A stretch of DNA of 64,000 nucleotides from Lysobacter sp. BMK333-48F3. GTDB taxonomy: Bacteria; Pseudomonadota; Gammaproteobacteria; Xanthomonadales; Xanthomonadaceae. Within the stretch, counting starts at the first letter, position 1; each line of letters starts with the position of its first letter. Below are positions 23,710 through 32,322 of the stretch, in pieces. A program made the position numbers and the translations under genes. The stretch is from positions 4,466,983 through 4,530,982 of the forward strand of contig NZ_JAIHOO010000001.1 of assembly GCF_019733395.1 (NCBI RefSeq), in the 5' to 3' direction. The notes under the pieces are model-generated. The model saw only the letters and a list, made by a program, of their open reading frames with translations, was not told the DNA's origin and made no database searches.

Positions 23710-25458
23710 ATGAACCGCACGCTTTCCGCTTCAGAACAGGCGGCGACTCGCAGCCGGCTGGTGCAGCGCTACGGCGCGCTCGGCCGCAGCGCGCCGTCGA
23801 AGGCCGCGCGCGCCAAGCTCGCCGGCGAGGCACCGCCGCTGGCCGACGCGTTCGCCGCGGCGCTGCCGCTGGACCTGCCGCGGCCGCCGTTCTGGATCCG
23901 CGTGCTCGGCAACCTCAGCTACGGCGCCACGCCGCAGTCGATCGCCGAATTCAACGCGCTCGGCACCACCGACACCCAGCGCCTGGCCAACTACGTCGAC
24001 TGGCAGTTGGACTGGCGCGCGATCGACGACAGCGCGGTCGAAACCCGCCTGGCCAACGCCGGCTACACCACCCTGGGCAAGTCGCTGATCCAGTTGTGGA
24101 CCGACCACGTCAAGCCCAACCCGGCCTACGAAGTGCGCATGCGCCCGGCCTGGGAATGCCAGCGCGCGGCGCTGGTGCGCGCGGTGCACTCCAAGCGCCA
24201 GCTGCACGAGATCATGGTCGGCTTCTGGCACGACCACTTCAACGTCACCGTCGGCGACTACGACGCCGGCCCGGTGTACGTGCACTACCAGCGCGACGTG
24301 ATCCGGCCGAACGCGCTGGGCAACTTCCGCACCATGCTGGAGGAAGTGGCCAAGAGCACCTCGATGCTCTACTACCTCGACAACGCCTCCAACACCCGCG
24401 CCGGCCCGAACGAGAACTTCGCCCGCGAACTGCTCGAACTGCACACGCTGGGCGCGGAGAACTACCTGGGCTTCATGGATCCGTTCCAGGTGCCGCCGGA
24501 TGCGCAGGACCCGAGCTATCCGGCCGGCTATACCGACATCGACGTGTACGAGACCGCCTCGGCGTTCACCGGCTGGTCGATCAAGAACGGCCACTGGGAA
24601 TTCCCCAACGACAACGACGGCAGCTTCGTCTACCGCCAGTCCTGGCACGACGCCGGCCCCAAGTTCCTGCTCGGCCGCATGCTCTACCCCGAGCAGCCGG
24701 CGATGAAGGACGGCCGCGACGTGCTCGACCGCCTCGCCAGCCATCCGGGCGTGGCGCGCTTCGTGTGCAAGAAGCTCATCCGCCGCTTCATCAGCGACAC
24801 GCCGGATCCGACGATGGTGCAAAGCGCCGCGGCGATCTTCCGCCAGAACTGGCGCAGCCCGGACCAAATCGCCCTGACCCTGCGCCATATCCTGGTGTCG
24901 ACCGCGCTGGCGCAGACCTGGGGCGCCAAGGCGCGGCGCCCGTTCGAGGCCGTCGCCGCGGCGATGCGCACCCTCGGCAGCGACTGGACCATCGCCGTCG
25001 GCACCCAGAAGAGCGACGAATTCGCCTGGCGCATGGGCTTCACCGGCCATGCGCCCTACGACTGGCCGGCGCCGAACGGCTACCCGGACACGCATCAGGC
25101 CTGGTCGGGTTCCAGCAGCTATGCGATGACCTGGAAGCTGCTCAACTGGATGACCGAAACCAGCGACGGCGGCGTGCCGCTGGCGCCGATCCTGGCGACC
25201 ACGCGCGCGCAGGTGCCGCAGTGGACCGCGACCAAGCTGGTCGACTTCTGGTGCCGGCGCATTCTCGGCTATCTGCCGACCGCGGCGCGGCGCCAGACCC
25301 TGATCGCCTTCATGGCCCAGAACGGCGACCCGGCCACCTACGTCGTCACCGATACCAACGCCTGGGCCGGTACCGACCTCAAGCGCCACTACAACCAGGA
25401 ACGGCTGCGCAGCATGGTCTCGCTGATCCTGATGTCGCCCGAATTCCTCAGCCGCTAG
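23710..25458 (+). CDS. DUF1800 domain-containing protein
   Basis: A 582-residue protein of the DUF1800 family (PF08811). Typical segments are HEIMVGFWHDHFNV, NENFARELLELHTLG, YTDIDVYETASAFTGWSI, GKxxL-type KFLLGRMLYPEQPAMKDGRDVLDRLASHPGVARFVCKKLIRRFI, and GYLPTAARRQTLIAFM. No clear signal peptide is seen at the chosen ATG (23710, CAGGA upstream). The biochemical role of DUF1800 is not known. It is nearly always next to a DUF1501 gene, as here (13-base gap, same strand), so the two work together, probably in the envelope. A Tat-exported DUF1501 partner may carry it out; that is inferred. Confidence 0.9.
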   Translation: MNRTLSASEQAATRSRLVQRYGALGRSAPSKAARAKLAGEAPPLADAFAAALPLDLPRPPFWIRVLGNLSYGATPQSIAEFNALGTTDTQRLANYVDWQLDWRAIDDSAVETRLANAGYTTLGKSLIQLWTDHVKPNPAYEVRMRPAWECQRAALVRAVHSKRQLHEIMVGFWHDHFNVTVGDYDAGPVYVHYQRDVIRPNALGNFRTMLEEVAKSTSMLYYLDNASNTRAGPNENFARELLELHTLGAENYLGFMDPFQVPPDAQDPSYPAGYTDIDVYETASAFTGWSIKNGHWEFPNDNDGSFVYRQSWHDAGPKFLLGRMLYPEQPAMKDGRDVLDRLASHPGVARFVCKKLIRRFISDTPDPTMVQSAAAIFRQNWRSPDQIALTLRHILVSTALAQTWGAKARRPFEAVAAAMRTLGSDWTIAVGTQKSDEFAWRMGFTGHAPYDWPAPNGYPDTHQAWSGSSSYAMTWKLLNWMTETSDGGVPLAPILATTRAQVPQWTATKLVDFWCRRILGYLPTAARRQTLIAFMAQNGDPATYVVTDTNAWAGTDLKRHYNQERLRSMVSLILMSPEFLSR

Positions 25459-25471
25459 CAGGACGCCCGCC

Positions 25472-26899
25472 ATGACCCTGACCCGACGCGAATTCCTCAA
25501 GGGCACCTGCGCCACCGCCGCGGCCGGCGCCGTCGCCGGCCCGTCGCTGCTGTTCGCCCCTTCCGCCCACGCCGCCGCCAACGGCCACGACACGGTGATC
25601 CACCTGTTCCTGCGCGGCGGCCTGGACGGGCTCAACCTGGTGGTGCCGATCGACGGCGCCGACCGCACGTTCTACGAACAGGCCCGGCCGAACCTGGCGA
25701 TCGCCGCGACCGGCACCTACGGCGCGCTGCCGCTGACCCTGGCCAGCGGCGCCGGCACCGGCTTCGGCCTGCACCCCTCGGCGAGCGGCCTGCGCGACCT
25801 GTGGAACGCCGGCCACCTCGCCATCGTCCACGCCTGCGGCCTGGCCAGCAGCGTGACCCGCAGCCACTTCGACGCCCAGCTCTACATCGACCTGGGCACG
25901 CCGGGCCAGCAAGGCATCGGCAGCGGCTGGATGGCGCGGGCGATGAACGTGCAGCCCAACCTCAACGGCGCCGAGCAACTGCCGGCGTTGGGCGTGGCCT
26001 CGCGCCAGCCCACCGGGCTGTTGGGTTCGGTGCAGGCGCTGACCATGTCCAGCCCGGGCGATTTCGCCCTCAACGCCGGCGCCTGGTCGTGGCAGCGCAC
26101 CCGCACCGATTCGCCGGCCGGGCTGCGCGGCGTCAACGAAACCCTGGGCAGCCTGTGGGCCGGCAGCACCGCGCTGGAACTCGGCGGCCAGCGCGCCGAC
26201 CGTTCGCTGCAGGTGATCGCGCGCCAGTCCTACAGCGCGGCGCCGACCGGCTGGCCGAACAGCGACTTCGCCCGCCAGTTGTGGACCATCGCCCAATCGA
26301 TCCAGTTCAACCTCGGCCTGCACTACGCCACCCTCGACCTGGGCGGCTGGGACACCCATAACGGCCAGGGCACCGCCGGCAGCGGCTATCACTACTACCA
26401 GAACAAGATCGCCGAACTGTCGCAGGCGCTGGCCGCGTTCTACGCCGCGCTCGACAGCAGCGGCCACGCTTCGCGGGTAACCGTGATCGTGCAGTCCGAG
26501 TTCGGCCGCCGGGTGCGCGCCAACGCCAGCGGCGGCACCGATCACGGCTACGGCAATCCGGTGCTGGTGCTCGGCGGGCCGGTCAACGGCCGGCGCTTCT
26601 ACGGCAGTTGGTCGGGCCTGGATCCGGAAATCCTCTCGCCGCATTTCGGCGACGTGCCGGTCACCACCGACCACCGCCAGGTGCTGTCGGAGATCCTGGT
26701 CAAGCGGATGGGCAACAGCAACCTGGCGACGATCTTCCCGGGCTACGCCAATTACGCGCCGCTGGGCCTGATGCGCGATTTCGGCACCCTGGCCAAGCCC
26801 GCGCCGCGCCTGCGCGCGCGCCCGATCAAGCCTGCGGCGGCCGACGAACCCGACTTGCTCGAACGCCTGATGCGCTATGTGCAGGAGTTGGTGGACTGA
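25472..26899 (+). CDS. DUF1501 domain-containing protein, Tat-exported
   Basis: 475 residues of the DUF1501 family (PF07394), which is distantly related to the sulfatase/alkaline phosphatase fold. The N-terminus MTLTRREFLKGTCATAAAGAVAGPSLLFAPSAHA is a twin-arginine signal (TRREFLKG), so the protein folds in the cytoplasm and is exported. Conserved stretches include VIHLFLRGGLDGLNLVVPIDG, RSHFDAQ, LDLGGWDTHNGQG, VTVIVQSEFGRRVRANASGGTDHGYGNPVLVLGG and TDHRQVLSEIL. Asp, His and Gly in WDTH and TDHG sit where a metal site is plausible. It is translated just after the DUF1800 gene and forms a two-gene operon. The function is unknown. Confidence 0.9.
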   Translation: MTLTRREFLKGTCATAAAGAVAGPSLLFAPSAHAAANGHDTVIHLFLRGGLDGLNLVVPIDGADRTFYEQARPNLAIAATGTYGALPLTLASGAGTGFGLHPSASGLRDLWNAGHLAIVHACGLASSVTRSHFDAQLYIDLGTPGQQGIGSGWMARAMNVQPNLNGAEQLPALGVASRQPTGLLGSVQALTMSSPGDFALNAGAWSWQRTRTDSPAGLRGVNETLGSLWAGSTALELGGQRADRSLQVIARQSYSAAPTGWPNSDFARQLWTIAQSIQFNLGLHYATLDLGGWDTHNGQGTAGSGYHYYQNKIAELSQALAAFYAALDSSGHASRVTVIVQSEFGRRVRANASGGTDHGYGNPVLVLGGPVNGRRFYGSWSGLDPEILSPHFGDVPVTTDHRQVLSEILVKRMGNSNLATIFPGYANYAPLGLMRDFGTLAKPAPRLRARPIKPAAADEPDLLERLMRYVQELVD

Positions 26900-26910
26900 G
26901 CCGGGACTGA

Positions 26911-27014
26911 GCCGGGACTCGGGACTCGGGACTGGGGACTCGGTTCAAGAGCGTATCCGCCTATCCGAGCTTACCGCCCTGCTCCCGAGTCCCCAGTCCC
27001 GAGTCCCGAGTCCC
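26911..27014. repeat. GGGACTC heptad array forming a long inverted repeat
   Basis: Left arm 26911-26943 (GGGACTCGGGACTCGGG type) and right arm 26982-27014 (its reverse complement, including the variant GGGGACT) are separated by 38 bases. It lies between the convergent DUF1501 and LysR genes, and the right arm is inside the LysR reading frame. Similar arrays are at 38466, 44211 and 56381. Confidence 0.85.
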
Positions 27015-27911
27015 ACCGAACTTGTCCGCAAACACCTGCGCCACCCAATCCACGAACACCCGCACCCGCGGCGACAGTTGTCGGTGCTGCGGATACAGCA
27101 CCGACACCGGCACGCCGGGGCTGGCGTAATCGGCCAACACTTCGATCAGGCGGCCATCGGCCAACTGCGCTTCGACGCCGTGGCGCGGCAACTGGATCAG
27201 CCCGCAACCGCGCACCGCGGCGGCGACATAGCAGGCCGCGTCGCTGACCGAAATCCAGCCGTCCAGGGCGTACGCGCGCAACTCGCCGTCGACGGTCAGC
27301 TCGAACGGGTAGCGCAGGTCGCGGTTGCTGGCGAAGAAACCCACCGCCTGATGCGCCGACAACTGGTCGGGATGGCGCGGCGTGCCGAAGCGCCGCAGAT
27401 ACTCCGGGCTGGCGCAGACCACTTCCGGCATCACCGCCAGCCGCTTCGCCACCAGGCTGGAATCGCGCGGCTGCCCCGAGCGCACCACGCAGTCGATGCC
27501 CTCGCGCACCAGGTCGACCAGCCGATCGCCGCTGCTGATCGCCAGATCGACCTGTGGATAGCGCGCGCGGAACTCGTCGATGCGCGGCAGGATGATCCCG
27601 GTCGCGTGGCTGCCGTGCAGGTCCAACCGCAACACCCCGCGCGGATTGCGCGCCACCGCGGTCAGGGCCGACTCGGCATCGTCGAGTTCGGCCAGCACGT
27701 GCACGCAGCGCTCGTAGTACGCCTGTCCGTCCAGGGTCGGACGCACTTGGCGGGTAGTGCGCTCGAGCAGGCGCACGCCCAGGCGCGCCTCGAGCTGCTT
27801 GATCGCGTGGGTGGCGGTGGCCTTGGGCAGGTCGAGCACGGCCGCGGCGCGGGTGAAACTGCCCAGCTCGACGATGCGGACGAACAGGCGCAGGGCATCG
27901 AAGCGGTCCAC
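26961..27911 (-). CDS. LysR-family transcriptional regulator
   Basis: 316 residues with a winged helix-turn-helix at 1-60 (FVRIVELGSFTRAAAVLDLPKATATHAIKQLEARLGVRLLERTTRQV) and a substrate-binding domain from about 90. It is of the CrgA/DmlR-like group that often controls a divergent oxidoreductase gene, here the SDR at 28049. The start is GTG at 27911 with GGAG eight bases upstream. The last residues (GGTRDSGLGTREQGGKLG) are encoded by the right arm of a GGGACTC heptad repeat. The native C-terminus therefore probably ended near VDWVAQVFADKF and was extended by the repeat. The ligand is unknown. Confidence 0.9.
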   Translation of the reverse strand: MDRFDALRLFVRIVELGSFTRAAAVLDLPKATATHAIKQLEARLGVRLLERTTRQVRPTLDGQAYYERCVHVLAELDDAESALTAVARNPRGVLRLDLHGSHATGIILPRIDEFRARYPQVDLAISSGDRLVDLVREGIDCVVRSGQPRDSSLVAKRLAVMPEVVCASPEYLRRFGTPRHPDQLSAHQAVGFFASNRDLRYPFELTVDGELRAYALDGWISVSDAACYVAAAVRGCGLIQLPRHGVEAQLADGRLIEVLADYASPGVPVSVLYPQHRQLSPRVRVFVDWVAQVFADKFGGTRDSGLGTREQGGKLG

Positions 27912-27929
27912 GGGCAGGCTCCGGGCATT

Positions 27930-27975
27930 GTTGGCGATTATTGAATTGTATTGTCTGATCCGACTTATTTATCCA
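27930..27975. promoter_or_regulatory. AT-rich LysR/SDR divergent promoter region
   Basis: Bases 27930-27975 are far richer in A+T than the surroundings (for example ATTATTGAATTGTATTGTC). This is the expected place for LysR binding and for both divergent promoters. I cannot assign a single -35/-10 pair or T-N11-A box with confidence. Confidence 0.45.
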
Positions 27976-28048
27976 GGAACAGGCAATACGCAGACTGCTC
28001 CCACCGCGAAGCCGGGCCTCCCGCCCGGCCGCCCACCGGAGCCTCGCC

Positions 28049-28798
28049 ATGACCGTCTCGCCCTCCCCGACCCGCGTCGCCCTCGTCACCGGCGCCTCGC
28101 GCGGCCTCGGCCGCGCCATCGCCCTGCGCCTGGCCGCCGACGGCCACGCCGTGGCGGTCAACTACGCCGGCAACGCCGCCGCGGCCGAAGCCGTGGTCGC
28201 ACAGATCCAGGCCGGCGGCGGCCAGGCCGTCGCGGTCCAGGGCGACGTCGCCGACGCCGACGACGTGCAGCGCGTGTTCGATCTGGCCGAACACCGCTAT
28301 GGGCGCCTCGACACGGTGGTCAACAGCGCCGGGGTGATGCCCTACCAGCCGATCGCCGGCGGCGATCTGGCCGAGTTCGACCGGGTCGTCGCGATCAATC
28401 TGCGCGGCGCGTATCTGGTGCTGGGCCAGGCCGCGCAGCGGTTGGGCGAAGGCGGCCGCATCGTCGCCCTGTCGACCAGCGTGATCGGCAAGGCCTTTCC
28501 GACCTATGGCCCCTACATCGCCTCCAAGGCCGGCGTCGAAGGCCTGGTGCACGTACTCGCCAACGAACTGCGCGGACGCGGCATCACCGTCAACGCGGTA
28601 GCACCGGGCCCGATCGCCACCGAGTTGTTCCTCAACGGCAAGAGCGAGGAGCAGGTCGCCCACTTCCGCGGCCTGGCGCCGCTGGAGCGCCTGGGCACGC
28701 CGGAAGAGATCGCCGCCGCGGTGTCCTTCCTCGCCGGCCCCGACGGCAGCTGGGTCAACTCGCAGGTGTTGCGGGTCAACGGCGGCTACGTGTTCTGA
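28049..28798 (+). CDS. Short-chain dehydrogenase/reductase (SDR), NAD(P)-dependent
   Basis: A classical SDR of 249 residues. The nucleotide-binding motif is TGASRGLGRAI (residues 15-25), followed by NSAGVMP (the NNAG position) and catalytic Ser in VALSTS. The YxxxK motif is YIASK in YGPYIASKAGVEGL, and PGPIATELF follows. The substrate is unknown; related enzymes reduce ketones or 3-oxoacyl groups. GGAG lies 6 bases before the ATG. It is divergent from a LysR regulator, which is the usual sign that the regulator controls it. Confidence 0.92.
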   Translation: MTVSPSPTRVALVTGASRGLGRAIALRLAADGHAVAVNYAGNAAAAEAVVAQIQAGGGQAVAVQGDVADADDVQRVFDLAEHRYGRLDTVVNSAGVMPYQPIAGGDLAEFDRVVAINLRGAYLVLGQAAQRLGEGGRIVALSTSVIGKAFPTYGPYIASKAGVEGLVHVLANELRGRGITVNAVAPGPIATELFLNGKSEEQVAHFRGLAPLERLGTPEEIAAAVSFLAGPDGSWVNSQVLRVNGGYVF

Positions 28799-28887
28799 GC
28801 CGCCTGCGCCAACGCCCCTCCGCCTCCCAGACCCGCTTTTGCTTCCGCGTTGTTCACCCCTTCGGCTTTGTTCCCCCCTTTGAAAAA

Positions 28888-29719
28888 GGTAATTCCCTAC
28901 GAATCTGGACCAGATTAGGCTGGTTCCAGATGCAAAAATGTCCTGTTTGCCAACGTGCGCGGCCATGGAAATTGAGCGATGGACGGCTCAAGTGCCGGGC
29001 GTGCGCCCATCGCTTTCGTCCGGCCGTCTTGGCCTGGGAATCGGTCCGATTGAGCGCTTCCCAGAAGCGGCAACTGATCGAACGTTTCGCTCTGGGCGTA
29101 CCGGTCTACCGGCAGCGATTCCGGCCCGTATGCAGCCCGGCCACGGCAGAAAAGTTCTACCGCGTCCTGCGGGCTTGCTGCGCCTTCGAAGAGCAGTGGC
29201 GAGGGCCGTTCGATGGGGTCGTGGAATGCGACGAAACTACGTTTGGCGGCATACGTCATGGCAAAACCGGTTGGGGCGCCGCCGGCAAGGTGATCGTGTT
29301 CGGCATCGTCAAGCGCAACGGCCAGGTCAAGGCCATGCCGATCGCGGCGCACGATCGCGACAGCGTGATGCAGCAGATCGAGGCGCACACCCGCGAAGGG
29401 TCGCTGTACTACACCGACCGCTGGCAGGCGTACGCCACGCTGAAGCTACGAGGCGACCACGTGATGATCCGCAAGGAGAAGGGCAAGCCGGTCGGACGCG
29501 ACCACATCAACGGCATCGAAGGCTTCTGGAGCTACGCCAAGAACTGGTTAGCCCCGTACCGTGGGGTGCCCGCCAATTCTTCCATCTGTATTTGGGTGAA
29601 GTTTGCTACCGCTACAACCACCGGGCCGAAGACCTGCAAGCCTTGCTGGACAAGGCTCTGCGGGTCATAGACCTTGACCAAATCACTCCACTTTTGGTCC
29701 AGAAACGTTAGGAATTACC
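28888..29719 (+). mobile_element. IS1595-family insertion sequence (ISXO2-like), 832 bp
   Basis: The ends are imperfect 25-bp inverted repeats starting GGTAATTCC (21 of 25 match; right end at 29695-29719). The element is flanked by an exact 8-bp direct repeat TTGAAAAA (28880-28887 and 29720-29727); 8 bp is the size made by IS1595-family elements. Removing the IS and one TTGAAAAA restores a family A palindrome (CCCCCTTTGAAAAAGGGGG). The single transposase gene inside is frameshifted. Confidence 0.93.
28930..29711 (+). pseudogene. IS1595-family transposase, frameshifted
   Basis: It begins MQKCPVCQRARPWKLSDGRLKCRACAHRF, a zinc ribbon (CPxC...CxxC). The DDE domain follows: first Asp in VVECDETTFGG, second in YYTDRWQAY, and the final motif DHINGIEGFWSYAKN. 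After PYRGVP at about 29570 the frame breaks. The remaining RQFFHLYLGEVCYRYNHRAEDLQALLDKAL is found in another frame and ends at 29711. One missing C in the run at 29569-29571 explains it. The catalytic core precedes the break, but the conserved C-terminal part is lost, so activity is unlikely. The stop codon TAG overlaps the right inverted repeat. Confidence 0.88.
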
Positions 29720-29727
29720 TTGAAAAA

Positions 29728-30074
29728 GGGGGCCATGGTTCGCGCGCGTCGCGCAGGCACCTGCCCTAGCGGTTCCCCCCCTTTGAAACGCTACTCCCCC
29801 TTGAATGCTGTTCCCCCCTTTGAAAAAGGGGGGCTAGGGGGGATTTGCTTTTGCTTCGCTCCGCACACCGATTCCAGCGCCTCGCCCCGGTCGCGGCTCA
29901 CGCCGCTCCTACAAACGCCGCAGCGCGCCCAAGAAGCTCCGCTGGGCCGCCGAACGGCTTGCTGAATCGCGGCGCGGCGCTGTCGCGGCCCATGGCCGAC
30001 GCCCGGCTGGCCTGAGCCGCACCGCAGCGGCGTTGGCCTGGATGACGGAACGGGGGCCCTCAGGAGCAGTCGCC
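29728..30074. repeat. Gap with family A repeats and one REP-like family B element
   Basis: This is the right half of the interrupted family A copy, then two degenerate and one full copy (about 29778-29862, full copy from 29810), all forward. A family B element in reverse orientation (CGGCTCACGCCGCTCCTACA) follows at about 29894-29914. The remaining 160 bases show no gene. The promoter of the small secreted protein at 30075 should be here. Confidence 0.75.
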
Positions 30075-30488
30075 ATGAATTCGTTCGGACATCGTCCCAC
30101 CCTGTTCGTCCTCGTCCTCGCCCTGGGCACCGCCCATTGCGCCCCCGCCCAGGCCAGCCAGGTCGGCGGCTGGTGGGGCGGCGACTGGACCTGCACCATC
30201 GACGGGCGCCCGGCGCGGATGCGCTGGACCGCGGTCGACGATACCCACGTCGATTGCGACGGCGACGAAAGTTGCAGCCAGAGTTCCGGCGCGCGCTGGC
30301 GCGGCCGTTTCTCCGACAACGGTTCGGCCTGGGTGGCGCTGAACAATCCGCGCCCCGGCGTACGGGGCGGGCTGTTCTTCAATCACGCCGACGGCAATCG
30401 CTGGTACCTGCCACGGCCGAGCAACGGCCGCAGCAACGGCTGGACGACCTGGAACGGCCAGCGCTATCCCCTCTCGTGTTGGCGCTGA
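30075..30488 (+). CDS. Small secreted Trp-rich protein, DUF6006-like
   Basis: 137 residues with a signal peptide (LFVLVLALGTAHCAPAQA). The mature part has WWGGDWTCTIDGRPARMRWTAVDDTHVDCDGDESC, then FSDNGSAWVALN, FFNHADGNRWYLPR and WNGQRYPLSCWR. The cysteines could form two disulfides. The pattern resembles the DUF6006 family of xanthomonads, as I recall it; function unknown. A good SD (AGGAG) supports the ATG at 30075. It stands alone between the repeat-filled gap and a convergent truncated haemoglobin gene. Confidence 0.75.
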   Translation: MNSFGHRPTLFVLVLALGTAHCAPAQASQVGGWWGGDWTCTIDGRPARMRWTAVDDTHVDCDGDESCSQSSGARWRGRFSDNGSAWVALNNPRPGVRGGLFFNHADGNRWYLPRPSNGRSNGWTTWNGQRYPLSCWR

Positions 30489-30604
30489 CGCCCGCTGGGC
30501 GCGCCTGAGTCGGCACGCGCGGATCGGCGTGTGCGGCCGACATGCGCGGGCCGACGCGCGCCGGCGATGGTGCGTGGCGAAGATGCGCCCCGCCGCGAGG
30601 CGAA

Positions 30605-31075
30605 TCAGGGCAAATACGGCCCTTTCGCCTCGCCCCAACCCCAGCGCGGCATCGGCGCGTCCGCGTCCACGCTCGCGCCGGGCTGCGAATTGATCACCGC
30701 CAGACGCGACCCCCACTCCAGATAACCGACCAGGGCCGAGCGGAACTCCGGGTCGTCCGGCAGGCCGAGCTGATCGGCGGTGTCGAGCAGCAACTCCATC
30801 CAGCGCCGGCGCTGCGGCTGGGCGAGATGGCGGTTGAGGTGCTGGCGGATCATCTGCGGATGGCCGCCGTGGCGCCGCGAGTAGTCGTCCGGACCGCCCA
30901 ACACCTCGGCCAGGAACGCAGCCACGTGCGCCGGATGATCGCCGCCCATATGCGCGAACACCGGCGCCAGCAGCGCGTCCTCGCGCACTCGCTGGTAGAA
31001 GCGTTCGGTCAGCCGCTGCAACGCGGCGCTGCCGCCGCACCATTGGTACAGGCTCGGTATTGCGGTGTCGCTCAT
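30605..31075 (-). CDS. Truncated haemoglobin, group II (TrHbO-like)
   Basis: A 156-residue haem protein that binds oxygen or other small ligands. It may protect from oxidative or nitrosative stress; the exact role is unknown. It shows LYQWCGGSAALQRLTERFYQRV with Tyr at the B10 position, FLAEVLGGPDDYSRRHGGHPQMIRQHL with the likely proximal His in RQH, and the group II Trp G8 in RRRWMELLLD. The C-terminal 30 residues extend beyond the usual globin fold. GGAG precedes the ATG. It is divergent from an AraC-type regulator across 203 bases, so that regulator may control it. Confidence 0.88.
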   Translation of the reverse strand: MSDTAIPSLYQWCGGSAALQRLTERFYQRVREDALLAPVFAHMGGDHPAHVAAFLAEVLGGPDDYSRRHGGHPQMIRQHLNRHLAQPQRRRWMELLLDTADQLGLPDDPEFRSALVGYLEWGSRLAVINSQPGASVDADAPMPRWGWGEAKGPYLP

Positions 31076-31278
31076 GCAGGCTCCGGCAGGCGATCGCGCC
31101 CCGGACAGGCGAGCGGTCCGTCACGGCGATCGGATCGCGCACGTTGCGCCGCCGACGCCTCTGCGAATGCGACCGCGCGCACGTTCGCACAGACCCTTAC
31201 CGGATCGCGATGCCGCCGCCGGCCCGCGGGTGCACTCCGGCACATGCCGCCCGCGCCGGCGCGGACCAGCATCCGCGC

Positions 31279-32139
31279 ATGAGCGACCGCCCTGCCTGCT
31301 ACCCCGATCCTTCGACCGAGCTGTCGGCGGCCGGTTCGGCGCTGCCGCAACTCGACGTGCTGACCTCGCCGGTACCGGTCGGCCGCTTCGACTCGCCGCT
31401 GGACGACCGCCACGTGCTCTGCCTGCACCTGGGCGCACCGGTGCCGGTGTCCTACCGCGCCGGCCGCCACGAGTGCCAGGGCGTACGCCTGCACGGCCAG
31501 TTCTGCGTCGTGCCCGGCGGCAGCAGCACGCGCTGGACCCTGAGCCGGCCGGCGCGCTCGCTGCTGCTGCGGCTGACGCCGTCGCTGTGGCGCGACACCG
31601 CGCACAGCCTGGGCGCCGGATCGGGCGACCAACTCGCGCCGGCGATCCATATCCGCGATCCCCAGGTCGAACGCATCGGCTGGATGATGCAGGCCGAAGA
31701 ACGCGACGGCTTCCCCGGCGGGCGCCTGTTCGCCGACGGCCTGGCGTCGGCACTGGCGGCGCGCCTGCTCGCGCTGCAGTCGCGCAAGCCCCTGGCGGCG
31801 GGTCCGGCCGGCGCGCTGCCGGCGTGGCGCCTGCGCCAGGTGCTCGAATACATCGAAGCGCACCTGGAGCGCGACCTGCGCCTGGCCGAACTGGCGGCGG
31901 TCGCCGGCTTCAGCGTGTCCCACTTCAAGCCTTTGTTCAAACAGGCCACCGGCCTGCCCGCGCATCGCTTCGTGCTGGAACGGAGGGTCGAGCGCGCACG
32001 CACGCTGCTGCAGGAAGGCCGCGGCAGCATCAGCGACATCGCCCAGGCCTGCGGCTTTTCCCACGCCAGCCACATGGCCCGCAGCCTGCGCCGGTCGCTG
32101 GGCGCGACCCCGTCGCAGATCGCCGCGGCGGCGCATTGA
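31279..32139 (+). CDS. AraC-family transcriptional regulator
   Basis: 286 residues. The N-terminal part (about 20-140) looks like a cupin-type sensor (VLCLHLGAPVPVSYRAGRHECQGVRLHGQFCVVPGG). The C-terminal AraC domain has two helix-turn-helices (HLERDLRLAELAAVAGFSVSHFKPLFKQATGLPAHRFVLERRVERARTLLQEGRGSISDIAQACGFSHASHMARSLRRSLGATPSQ). The ATG at 31279 is chosen as the last in-frame start before the conserved part; the SD is weak and an upstream start would add unlikely Arg-rich sequence. It is divergent from the truncated haemoglobin. The effector is unknown. Confidence 0.88.
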   Translation: MSDRPACYPDPSTELSAAGSALPQLDVLTSPVPVGRFDSPLDDRHVLCLHLGAPVPVSYRAGRHECQGVRLHGQFCVVPGGSSTRWTLSRPARSLLLRLTPSLWRDTAHSLGAGSGDQLAPAIHIRDPQVERIGWMMQAEERDGFPGGRLFADGLASALAARLLALQSRKPLAAGPAGALPAWRLRQVLEYIEAHLERDLRLAELAAVAGFSVSHFKPLFKQATGLPAHRFVLERRVERARTLLQEGRGSISDIAQACGFSHASHMARSLRRSLGATPSQIAAAAH

Positions 32140-32241
32140 GCGCAGCGTCCCGAACCGGCCGGCGCCGCGCGCACCGATCGGATCCAGCGCGATCGCATCG
32201 AGCCCGATCCGATCTAACGCGGTCCGACCAAGCCCGATCGA

Positions 32242-32311
32242 AACGGCACGATCAAGGCGGCACGATCGAGGCGGCACGATCGAAGCGGCGCGCTCGAAAC
32301 CGGCGCGTTCG
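32242..32311. repeat. 14-bp minisatellite, five units
   Basis: Units of the type GGCGGCACGATCGA are at 32242, 32256, 32270, 32284 and 32298. Units 2 and 3 are identical and the outer ones degenerate. Related GATCG-rich words run on through 32160-32240. It fills the gap between the AraC gene and the convergent secreted-protein gene that ends at 32323. Confidence 0.85.
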
Positions 32312-32322
32312 TATCGGCGCGC

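Noticed and set aside
26911..27014. CRISPR-like array from the regularly spaced GGGACTC units
   Set aside because: Units are 7 bases in direct tandem without unique spacers, and no cas genes are present.
29560..29580. Programmed ribosomal frameshift in the transposase
   Set aside because: IS1595-family transposases are made from a single frame, and there is no slippery heptamer or following pseudoknot; a deleted base is simpler.
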